DNA from: Caldora sp. SIO3E6
GTDB taxonomy: Bacteria > Cyanobacteriota > Cyanobacteriia > Cyanobacteriales > Coleofasciculaceae
NCBI GenBank assembly: GCA_010672185.1
Contig: JAAHHL010000116.1
Coordinates: forward strand, 1 to 11,902
DNA: 11,902 nt
Reading direction: 5' to 3'
Within the stretch, counting starts at the first letter, position 1; every line of letters starts with the position of its first letter. Of this stretch, positions 5,557 to 11,629 are shown one piece after another. The notes under the pieces were generated by a model. It ran no database searches. It was given only the letters and a program-made list of their open reading frames with translations, and was not told where the DNA came from. A program made the position numbers and the translations under genes.

Positions 5557-6750
5557 TCAGACATTGGGCACAGCTCCTAAATGCCCCATAAGCCACAAAC
5601 GAGATAAGGGATATTGCTCATTAAGTTTAATTAGCTCAGGAGTTAAGGTTAGACGACGCATAACAGTTTGGCCATTACTATTGCGTTCTACAGCAAACAG
5701 GTAAACCTCAGGATCTGATAAATTCAAGCCATCCAAGGCAGCAGGGTTGTGGACAGTAAACAGCAGTTGTCGATCTGGATCGTTATAATAAAGCCAATCA
5801 GCTAACCGAGAGATAAGCACTTTCAGTAAGCCTGGATTCAAAGCTTGATCTAGATTATCAATGGCCAACATTTGAGGAGCTTTGGGCAAAAGGCAGAGTA
5901 AAGCCGTAAACAGGATGTAGAGTGCACCTTCACTGGCATCATAGGCGGTTAGTTCGTTACGGCTTTTCCGCATGAAGCGATCGCTGAATTTCAGGAGTAG
6001 CTTAGTGCGAGGTACTTTGGGAGATAGTAAGTCAGTTCCGTGGCTAATTGTTTGAATATCAGCTACCCAATCAATCAACTCAAGAACTTGCTCTAAAATT
6101 TCCTCACCTTCTTCTCCATCATTCTCTAGGTGCTGACACAAAGCAGCAAACCCTTCAGGCAGTTGTCCACCACTTAGTCCAATAGGTAGACGAGATTGCT
6201 GATCTGGTACAATCCCACGCAAGGTGGGAGTATTAGGGCAATAAATTGCAAATTCTTGCAGGCGCTGCATTAACTGTGCAGCAGGGTTTGTAGGTTCTAA
6301 ATCAACAATCTGCAAAGCCGCAAGACCAGCCTTCGGGTTGAGGTTTTTGCGATCGCGGACGCCATCAGAAACAATTTGTTTTTGACCATCACCTAAGACT
6401 TCTGTTTTGTAAGACCAAGCCGGTTCAGGAGAATCAAGAGGATTGAGCAACGAAACCCGGTATTCTGCCTTTGTTTGAGTTGTGACTCCAAGGGCAATGT
6501 GGGCAGGTGTGCGGTGAGAAATAAAGGAGCTTTTGTAGAGACGAGGTAAACCAGCCCGAACTCCACGACGCAAGAGACTTTCGTCATCCACTGTACCATT
6601 GGCAGCAGCTCCCAACACTCCCAAAGCTTCAAGCAAGTTGCTTTTTCCAACCCCATTAGCCCCAATGAAGCAATTGACTCTTCCGAGTTGAATATTGGCA
6701 GAGTAGATGGACTTAAAGCCTCGAATTTCAACCTCGCGGATCATCGCCAT
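5557..6750 (-). CDS. AAA/ABC-type ATPase (RecF/OLD-like), function unknown
   Basis: The protein has 397 residues. It opens with IREVEIRGFKSI, typical of RecF/SMC/OLD-like ATPases. The Walker A motif is GANGVGKS at 30-37, a signature-like DASEGALYIL is at 271-280, Walker B is MLAIDNLDQALNP at 294-306, and an H-loop VHN has H334. N299 follows the Walker B aspartate D298 where many relatives have the catalytic glutamate. Many such ATPases belong to phage-defence or DNA-repair modules with a nuclease or other effector, but no partner gene adjoins this one on the minus strand. Its downstream side is only repeats, so a lost partner is possible. A second ATG at codon 3 is an alternative start. It is convergent with mntA-hepT and divergent from the antitoxin gene at 6914. 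Confidence 0.75.
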   Translation of the reverse strand: MAMIREVEIRGFKSIYSANIQLGRVNCFIGANGVGKSNLLEALGVLGAAANGTVDDESLLRRGVRAGLPRLYKSSFISHRTPAHIALGVTTQTKAEYRVSLLNPLDSPEPAWSYKTEVLGDGQKQIVSDGVRDRKNLNPKAGLAALQIVDLEPTNPAAQLMQRLQEFAIYCPNTPTLRGIVPDQQSRLPIGLSGGQLPEGFAALCQHLENDGEEGEEILEQVLELIDWVADIQTISHGTDLLSPKVPRTKLLLKFSDRFMRKSRNELTAYDASEGALYILFTALLCLLPKAPQMLAIDNLDQALNPGLLKVLISRLADWLYYNDPDRQLLFTVHNPAALDGLNLSDPEVYLFAVERNSNGQTVMRRLTLTPELIKLNEQYPLSRLWLMGHLGAVPNV

Positions 6751-6885
6751 ACCAGTTATGTCTTCCTAGTGAGGAATTTTTATATCGTAACCTCCTTTGA
6801 GAGTAAAGGTCTTGTTGAGGTATCGCCTGATAATTTACCAAAATAATTGGGTTTAAAACCCCGTCCTCATATAACTGAGAAGCGC

Positions 6886-6891
6886 TATAAT
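6886..6891 (+). promoter_or_regulatory. Candidate -10 box of the antitoxin gene
   Basis: A perfect TATAAT lies 22 bp before the ATG at 6914. The hexamer 17 bp upstream (GTCCTC) is not a recognisable -35 box, so support rests on the -10 alone. A small palindrome GGGTTT-A-AAACCC at 6849-6861 precedes it and could be an operator, which is speculative. Confidence 0.35.
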
Positions 6892-6913
6892 AAAACGCAA
6901 CTGTTCACAGCTG

Positions 6914-7132
6914 ATGAGTATGCAGAGTTCATTCCGTCTCAATGCGAGGGATCTAGACCAAAATTTTCTAGAGTCACTCAAAACTCTGTTTCAGGATAAA
7001 GAAATAGAGATTATCGTCTATGATGTCGATGAAACAGCCCATCTCTCCAATTCGGAAGCAAATCGGCAACGATTACTTCAAGCCATAAAAAATGTTGAAA
7101 ATGGGACGAATCTGATTGAAGTTAATTTTTAG
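6914..7132 (+). CDS. Small antitoxin of a YoeB-type module
   Basis: The protein has 72 residues: a short N-terminus (SFRLNARDLDQNFLESLKTL), then EIEIIVYDVDE, then a helical tail (SNSEANRQRLLQAIKNVENG). No enzyme motif is seen. It is called an antitoxin because a clear remnant of a YoeB toxin overlaps its stop codon, because of its size, and because its build is like that of small cyanobacterial antitoxins. A start at the second ATG (6920) is equally possible. With the toxin broken, it may persist as an orphan regulator or be decaying. Confidence 0.65.
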   Translation: MSMQSSFRLNARDLDQNFLESLKTLFQDKEIEIIVYDVDETAHLSNSEANRQRLLQAIKNVENGTNLIEVNF

Positions 7133-7269
7133 GATTGGGCAAACCGGAAGCCCTAAAACATGAGTACAGCGGTTATTGGTCACGACGCATCAATGATGAA
7201 CACCGCCTGATCTACAAAGTAACAGATACAGACATTATTATCATTGCTTGTAAATATCATTACAGGTAG
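7132..7269 (+). pseudogene. yoeB: N-terminally deleted YoeB/Txe toxin
   Basis: Read in frame from 7132, 45 codons give GLGKPEALKH, then SGYWSRRINDEHRLIYKV, then a tail ending CKYHYR. This matches the C-terminal half of YoeB ribosome-dependent mRNA interferases. Residues equivalent to the catalytic Glu (KPE), Arg (EHRLIY) and C-terminal His-Tyr (YHY) of E. coli YoeB remain. The N-terminal part of about 40 residues is missing: an in-frame TAA lies at 7123-7125 and no ATG or other plausible start exists before the homology begins. The loss starts exactly at the antitoxin stop, so the deletion removed the toxin's 5' end and left the antitoxin intact. The toxin stop codon TAG abuts the hairpin at 7270. 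Confidence 0.85.
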
Positions 7270-7289
7270 GGGCGCACCGACGTGCGCCC
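7270..7289. repeat. GGGCGCAC/GTGCGCCC hairpin
   Basis: A perfect 8-bp GC-rich stem (7270-7277 with 7282-7289) has the 4-nt loop CGAC. It lies directly after the yoeB stop codon. This is a common cyanobacterial dispersed repeat. It could end transcription from the antitoxin operon before ccsA, though there is no T-tract. Confidence 0.7.
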
Positions 7290-7315
7290 TTAAGGCGATT
7301 TGTAATTATCTCCAG

Positions 7316-7336
7316 CTAACACCTAACACCTAATAT
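7316..7336. repeat. CTAACAC heptamers running into the ccsA start
   Basis: Two exact CTAACAC units (7316-7329) are followed by the degenerate CTAATAT (7330-7336), whose last two bases are the first two of the ccsA ATG (7335-7337). No Shine-Dalgarno is visible. The layout parallels the txlA start. Confidence 0.7.
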
Positions 7337-8996
7337 GAAACCACTCAAATTTATCATCGGACTATGCCTCGGAATCCTCATCCTGGCGATTCCCTTCTCT
7401 CAATTTCAACCTTCTCCCGTGGAATCCTTACAAACCCTAGCAGTGCAACTCGATGGGCGGAAAAAACCCTTAGATACTGTAGCTAGAGAAACTGTAGCTC
7501 AAATTCACGGTCGTCTCCACTACCAAACCAATGATGGAAACCAGCTAGACTACTTGTCAACCTACCTTTCCCTCTGGTTCAATGACCGTGACTGGAACGA
7601 AGAACCCTTTATCCTATTCAGTTACCGTCCTCTGAAAGAACAAGTTGGCTTAGAGAGCGATCGCAAATATTTTACCTTTGCCGAACTGATAACCTCAGAT
7701 TTAGGTTCAGTAGTCCTCAGCGCCAGACAGAAACAAGCCAATGAACAAGATTTGAGTCGGGATGAGCGAGAAGCCTTGACAATGGAGGAGCGTTTAGGGC
7801 TAATGCTTGATACCGTAGGACAAAATAGCCTACCTTTAGTTCCCCATCCCAGTGAGCCAAAAGGTACTTGGGTTAGTATCCCTGAAACTGGACAATACTA
7901 CGAACCAGATATCGAGCAGACTCTAGCAAGTGACTACATCAATCTTAAAAGTCACTTCGATGATATCTCCATTTTAGGACAAACTGGTCAACAACTACAA
8001 ACGGAATTACGCCAGCTCAGTCCCGAAATTTATCCCAGTTTCAAGACTATGGAACGGGAAGTTAGTTTCTACAAACTACATCCTTTTGGTAAAGCCTGGA
8101 TTTTATACGCGATCGCTTTTTGTGTAATGCTTATTGTCCTCCTGTTTCCTGCCTTTGACTTCTACTGGGGAGCAATCGGAATCTTTACCAGTGGTTTACT
8201 AATCCAGGGATACGGCTTTATTGAAAGGATGCAAATTGCTGGACGACCCCCAGTAACCAATATGTATGAATCAGTAATCTGGGTAGGTTTTGGCGTTGCC
8301 GCGATCGCGTTACTATTTGAAGGTATTTATCGTGCCAAATATTATCTGCTAGCTGCTGCACCTTTATCTGTTATCTGCCTGCTGTTAGCAGATAGTCTAC
8401 CAGCAGTTCTCGACCCCAGTATTAAACCCCTCGTACCTGTACTGCGAGATAATTTTTGGCTGAGTATCCATGTTCCCACTATTACCCTCAGTTACGCCAG
8501 TTTTGCCCTAGCTATGGGTTTAAGTCATATTATCCTCAGCAACTATTTATTTACTCCCCAGGCAAAAGAACGGATTCGCAGTTTAGCCAAGTGGAATTAT
8601 GGCATTTTACAAGTAGGAGTCTTACTGTTGAGTGCCGGAGTAATTCTCGGAGGAATTTGGGCGCACTTTTCTTGGGGACGTTTCTGGGGTTGGGACCCGA
8701 AAGAAACTTGGGCATTAATTGCTCTAATGTGTTACGTTATACCCCTCCACGGTCGTTTAGTCGGTTGGCTAGGGGATTTTGGTTTAGCTGTTACCAGTGT
8801 TGTCAGTTTTAATGCGGTATTAATGGCTTGGTATGGGGTAAATTTTGTGTTAGGGACAGGATTGCACAGTTATGGTTTTAGTACAGGAGGTTCTGAGCTA
8901 ATTGTAGGCTCTCTGGTTAGTTTAGATCTAATCTTTGTTCTAGTGAGTGCTATTCGTTATCGCGGTTGGGTTAGTGAGCAAACGGTAGCCCTCTGA
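7335..8996 (+). CDS. ccsA: Cytochrome c biogenesis protein CcsA with N-terminal extracytoplasmic domain
   Basis: The protein has 553 residues. A hydrophobic anchor (about 5-21) precedes an extracytoplasmic domain of roughly 220 residues with LDGRKKPLDTVARE at 39-52. From about residue 250 there is a polytopic CcsA membrane domain. Its tryptophan-rich heme-handling motif WGRFWGWDPKETW is at 447-459. Histidines H379 (IHVPTIT), H472 (IPLHGR) and H511 (GLHSYGF) sit where CcsA proteins bind heme, and GRPPVTNMYES is also typical. CcsA moves heme outward and, with ResB/Ccs1, joins it to CXXCH cysteines. Ordinary cyanobacterial CcsA is about 320-360 residues and lacks the N-terminal domain. This form resembles the CcsA half of fused CcsBA proteins. 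The stop codon lies inside the repeat motif that opens the 140-bp array. Confidence 0.9.
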   Translation: MKPLKFIIGLCLGILILAIPFSQFQPSPVESLQTLAVQLDGRKKPLDTVARETVAQIHGRLHYQTNDGNQLDYLSTYLSLWFNDRDWNEEPFILFSYRPLKEQVGLESDRKYFTFAELITSDLGSVVLSARQKQANEQDLSRDEREALTMEERLGLMLDTVGQNSLPLVPHPSEPKGTWVSIPETGQYYEPDIEQTLASDYINLKSHFDDISILGQTGQQLQTELRQLSPEIYPSFKTMEREVSFYKLHPFGKAWILYAIAFCVMLIVLLFPAFDFYWGAIGIFTSGLLIQGYGFIERMQIAGRPPVTNMYESVIWVGFGVAAIALLFEGIYRAKYYLLAAAPLSVICLLLADSLPAVLDPSIKPLVPVLRDNFWLSIHVPTITLSYASFALAMGLSHIILSNYLFTPQAKERIRSLAKWNYGILQVGVLLLSAGVILGGIWAHFSWGRFWGWDPKETWALIALMCYVIPLHGRLVGWLGDFGLAVTSVVSFNAVLMAWYGVNFVLGTGLHSYGFSTGGSELIVGSLVSLDLIFVLVSAIRYRGWVSEQTVAL

Positions 8997-9651
8997 GTTC
9001 TCTGTGCCTCTGTGGTTAGATTAAGAAATGAGAACCACAGAGGCACAGAGGGCACGGAGATGGAGTTGAATGAGATATCAGAGAAGGTGATTGTGGGCTC
9101 TCTTGTTAGGTTAATGAGCAAACGGTAACCCTCTGAGTTCTCTGTGTTTGGTGTGGTTAGATTAAGAAATGAGAACCACAGAGGCACAGAGGGCACGGAG
9201 ATGGAGTTAAATGAGATATCAGGGAAGGTGATTGTGGGCTCTCTTGTTAGGTTAGTGAGCAAACGGTAACCCTCTGAGTTCTCTGTGCCTCTATGGTTAG
9301 ATTAAGAAATGAGAACCACAGAGGCACAGAGGACACGGAGATGGAGTTGAATGAGATATCAGAGAAGGTGATTGTGGGCTCTCTTGTTAGGTTAGTGAAC
9401 AAACGGTAACCCTCTGAGTTCTCTGTCTGGTGTGGTTAGATTAAGAAATGAGAACCACAGAGGCACAGAGGGCACGGAGATGGAGTTAAATGAGATATCA
9501 GGGAAGGTGATTGTGGGCTCTCTTGTTAGGTTAGTGAGCAAACGGTAACCCTCTGAGTTCTCTGTCTGGTGTGGTTAGATTAAGAAATGAGAACCACAGA
9601 GGCACAGAGGGCACAGAGATGGAGTTGAATGAGATATCAGGGAAGGTGATT
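8971..9651. repeat. 140-bp tandem array built from ccsA and GxxExxY gene ends
   Basis: Units begin TTAGTGAGCAAACGGTA (or variants) at 8971, 9111, 9252, 9392 and 9531, giving periods of 140, 141, 140 and 139 bp plus a partial fifth unit that merges into the GxxExxY gene. Each unit has three parts. First comes CTCTGAG with a partly decayed CTCTGTGCCTCTGTGGTT arm. Next is the opposite arm AACCACAGAGGCACAGAG, perfect in all five units. Then come the first codons of the GxxExxY gene (ATGGAGTTRAATGAGATATC...), joined to a ccsA 3'-end fragment equivalent to 8901-8920 plus 8970 onward. Units 1 and 3 share one variant set and units 2 and 4 another. Confidence 0.93.
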
Positions 9652-10011
9652 GGAGGTGCAATTGAAGTGCATCGACAATTAGGACCGGGGTTGTTAGAGT
9701 CAGCCTATGAAAGTTGTTTGAGGCACGAATTGCATCAACGAGGACTGCACGTTGAATCTCAGGTAGCCCAGCCTGTTTACTATAAAGGATTAAAGTTGGA
9801 GTGTGGTTATCGTTTGGATTTATTAGTTGAGAATCAAGTAATTGTCGAGTTAAAAGCCGTTGAAGCCATCCAACCGATTCATGAAGCCCAACTTCTAACC
9901 TATCTCAAACTCCGTAACCTGCACCTAGGCTTACTTATCAACTTCAACGTCCCCATCCTCAAAAACGGCATCAAACGACTAATCCTCTGAGCTCTCTGTG
10001 CCTCTGTGGTT
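9592..10011. mobile_element. GxxExxY gene cassette flanked by inverted repeats
   Basis: AACCACAGAGGCACAGAG at 9592-9609 and its exact reverse complement at 9994-10011 bracket the GxxExxY gene. Taken as 27-bp arms (9592-9618 and 9985-10011), 25 positions match. The left arm ends at the base before the start codon and the right arm contains the stop TGA. The same motif also covers the ccsA stop. No transposase or target-site duplication is visible, so mobility is inferred from structure only. Confidence 0.5.
9619..9990 (+). CDS. GxxExxY family protein, PD-(D/E)XK fold
   Basis: The protein has 123 residues, the normal size for the family. The name-giving motif is G24-L-L-E27-S-A-Y30 within LGPGLLESAYESC. 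The nuclease-like core is D67 (GYRLDLLV), E77-L-K79 (VIVELKA) and Q91 (HEAQLLTYL), arranged as in PD-(D/E)XK enzymes. The ATG at 9619 is preferred over one at 9571 because the extra 16 codons (encoding ENHRGTEGTE) translate the flanking repeat. Function is not established for the family. The gene is framed by inverted repeats, and four truncated copies of its first codons lie upstream in the 140-bp array. The next gene starts 32 bp downstream on the same strand. Confidence 0.85.
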   Translation: MELNEISGKVIGGAIEVHRQLGPGLLESAYESCLRHELHQRGLHVESQVAQPVYYKGLKLECGYRLDLLVENQVIVELKAVEAIQPIHEAQLLTYLKLRNLHLGLLINFNVPILKNGIKRLIL

Positions 10012-10022
10012 CTATTCAAAAA

Positions 10023-10787
10023 ATGAAAATAGAATGGTTCACACCAATAGCCTCGCAACTACTGAATAGAACACGTCTACTAGTCTGTGGTAAACCCCAT
10101 CGCCTAGTTGAACTCGAATTCTACTACTATAATAAAGCTCATCCAGACCCCTTTGCTCATCGTCATCCACTGCAACTTACTTGTGGACGCTGGTACTTTC
10201 ATCGACAAAGAGATAACTACCGGGAGGGAAGCTTTAAGGGACTCGACTTAACTTTCGGGGAAAATACAGCATTTGGTGGTATTCTCATCCGCAGTCTGGA
10301 AGCAGCAGATGGAACCCTAATCGATGGCCCTTCTTTGTGTGTAGATCATTTACTTGCCCAAGCAAAAGTTTCCCAAGTAGCAGCGCTGGATCAGGCTATT
10401 GGTGCTAGAGTAGCTTGGGATAGTAATAGTCCTCTAGTGCTAGAGGAAGCAACAGTAGAGCAGCACCAGATTTTTAACTCAGCACGGGTGGGACTTTCCC
10501 TCAAAAGAGTCCATACTCACCCCAATATGCCGCAATACCTCCTACGTCCCTACCGTTATTTGACTGAACCAAGGCGGATTCGCAAGGGTAAACTCTACCT
10601 GGTACTAGCATTGCATCTCCAACAAGTGAGTCAAGAAGTTATACATCAGCTGACAGGTTGCCCTCGAAGAACTATTGAACGCTACATCCTGGATTTTGAG
10701 ACTGGATGCCAGGAGGGGGACTTAGCTTCTCACTTTGGTAGGGATTTAAAATCTAAAGACCTATGCCTTCTCCACGGCATACTATAG
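10023..10787 (+). CDS. Conserved protein of unknown function, possibly glycosylase-like
   Basis: The protein has 254 residues with no signal peptide or membrane segment. I do not recognise a named family with confidence. Conserved-looking blocks are HRLVELEFYYYNKAHPDPF (26-44), HRHPLQ (47-52), GRWYFHR (55-61), KGLDLTFGENTAFGGILIRS (72-91) and DGPSLCVDHLL (101-111). The order (ELE, an H-rich loop, ILIRSLE...G, GPSLC) loosely recalls the 3-methyladenine DNA glycosylase (AAG/Mpg) core, where LIRA.EP and GPG.LC blocks occur. This is a weak visual similarity, not an assignment. The basic C-terminal stretch (TGCPRRTIERYILDF) could be a helix-turn-helix. The start is 11 bp after the right arm of the GxxExxY cassette. 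Confidence 0.6.
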   Translation: MKIEWFTPIASQLLNRTRLLVCGKPHRLVELEFYYYNKAHPDPFAHRHPLQLTCGRWYFHRQRDNYREGSFKGLDLTFGENTAFGGILIRSLEAADGTLIDGPSLCVDHLLAQAKVSQVAALDQAIGARVAWDSNSPLVLEEATVEQHQIFNSARVGLSLKRVHTHPNMPQYLLRPYRYLTEPRRIRKGKLYLVLALHLQQVSQEVIHQLTGCPRRTIERYILDFETGCQEGDLASHFGRDLKSKDLCLLHGIL

Positions 10788-10793
10788 TAGAAG

Positions 10794-10821
10794 GCAGAAG
10801 GCAGAGGGCAGAAGGCAGAAG
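10794..10821. repeat. GCAGAAG heptamer tandem repeat
   Basis: Four heptamers run in series: GCAGAAG, GCAGAGG, GCAGAAG and GCAGAAG. They are the reverse complement of the CTTCTGC/CCTCTGC array at 5473-5500, so one STRR family occurs twice in opposite orientation. It begins just after the stop of the 10023 gene. Confidence 0.85.
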
Positions 10822-10865
10822 GGAAAAGGTTGACAGGCAAAGGTTTCGGCATTGGGCTTTGTCCT

Positions 10866-10880
10866 AACCGCCCTGCGGTT
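10866..10880. repeat. AACCGC/GCGGTT hairpin
   Basis: A 6-bp perfect stem with a 3-nt loop (CCT) lies upstream of the gene at 10923. It is followed by TATAAAAT, an AT-rich stretch that might hold a -10 box. It resembles dispersed cyanobacterial hairpins, and no clear function can be assigned. Confidence 0.4.
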
Positions 10881-10922
10881 GCTATAAAATGAAAAAAACT
10901 GCACTGATACCCAGATATTCAA

Positions 10923-11543
10923 ATGGCTTACAGCGATTTTGATCTGAGAAAGGTCAAGCAAGAATTTGAATTGACTATTGATGAGCAGCCGGATCTATTC
11001 GCTGAGATTGAACCAATAGAAGCAAGTCCACTATTGTCCAACACCCTGGATGAAACTGTGCAACTGGCGATTTCAATCAATACAGAAAAAGCTCGTTCTG
11101 AATTAATTATTGCACCGGTACTGCTAGAGATTAGACGACAAGCTAAATCCCCAATTAGTCTGTTTTCAGGAACTGAATTCAATATTGCTCGCCATCGAGG
11201 ACTTAGTGGCTATTGTGACTATATTCTGAGTCGCTCCAAGGAACAATCGCTGGTAAATGCTCCCGTCGTGACGGTGGTAGAAGCCAAAAACAAAAATATC
11301 AAGGTAGGGTTAGGACAATGTATTGGGAAAATGGTAGCAGCTCAGATGTTTAATCAACAGGAAAATAATCCTATTACAACTATTTATGGGGCTGTGACCA
11401 CCGGTGAAATTTGGAAATTTTTGCGAATATGTAATTCTGTAGTTTCTCTTGATTTTAGGGACTACTATATTGTTCAAGATATGAGTAAAATATTAGGTAT
11501 TCTCACTCAAGGAATTGGTAATGATTCAGCTGTTTTAAGCTGA
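10923..11543 (+). CDS. MAYSDF-type PD-(D/E)XK nuclease-fold protein
   Basis: The protein has 206 residues. It opens MAYSDFDLRK, the signature start of a cyanobacterial family also seen as a relic at 4503. The nuclease-fold residues are in order: E60 (KARSELIIAPVLLEIR), D99 (GYCDYIL), E120-A-K122 (VTVVEAKN) and Q132 (GLGQCIGKMVAA). These match the PD-(D/E)XK core. No motor, methylase or targeting domain is attached. The family is abundant in cyanobacteria and has no established role that I know of. The gene appears full length and ends in a clean TGA. It is preceded by a heptamer repeat and a hairpin, not by a recognisable promoter. Confidence 0.75.
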   Translation: MAYSDFDLRKVKQEFELTIDEQPDLFAEIEPIEASPLLSNTLDETVQLAISINTEKARSELIIAPVLLEIRRQAKSPISLFSGTEFNIARHRGLSGYCDYILSRSKEQSLVNAPVVTVVEAKNKNIKVGLGQCIGKMVAAQMFNQQENNPITTIYGAVTTGEIWKFLRICNSVVSLDFRDYYIVQDMSKILGILTQGIGNDSAVLS

Positions 11544-11587
11544 GCCCATGATTAAATGCTTGGGATTGCTCGTCATTATTGATTCGT

Positions 11588-11629
11588 ACAAAGAACAAAT
11601 GACAAAGGACAAATAACAAAGAACAATGA
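11588..11629. repeat. ACAAAKR heptamers running into the last gene's start
   Basis: Five heptamers (ACAAAGA, ACAAATG, ACAAAGG, ACAAATA, ACAAAGA) occupy 11588-11622. The next unit is ACAATGA (11623-11629), whose ATG at 11626 is the start codon of the small membrane protein. This is the third gene in the window whose start lies in the last, degenerate unit of a heptamer array. Confidence 0.8.

Noticed and set aside
8456..8812. Plus-strand frame of 118 codons within ccsA
   Set aside because: It is a shadow frame inside the well-supported CcsA coding sequence, with no motif of its own.
8957..9262. Minus-strand frame of 101 codons across the 140-bp array
   Set aside because: It is the reverse translation of the tandem repeat, with internally repeated peptides, and overlaps the end of ccsA.
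8971..9651. CRISPR array as an explanation of the regular repeats
   Set aside because: Whole 140-bp units repeat, with no alternation of short constant repeats and unique spacers, and no cas genes are present.
10830..10858. Consensus -35 box TTGACA before the gene at 10923
   Set aside because: At 17-bp spacing the hexamer is TGGGCT, not a -10 box; the nearest TATAAA is 47 bp away.
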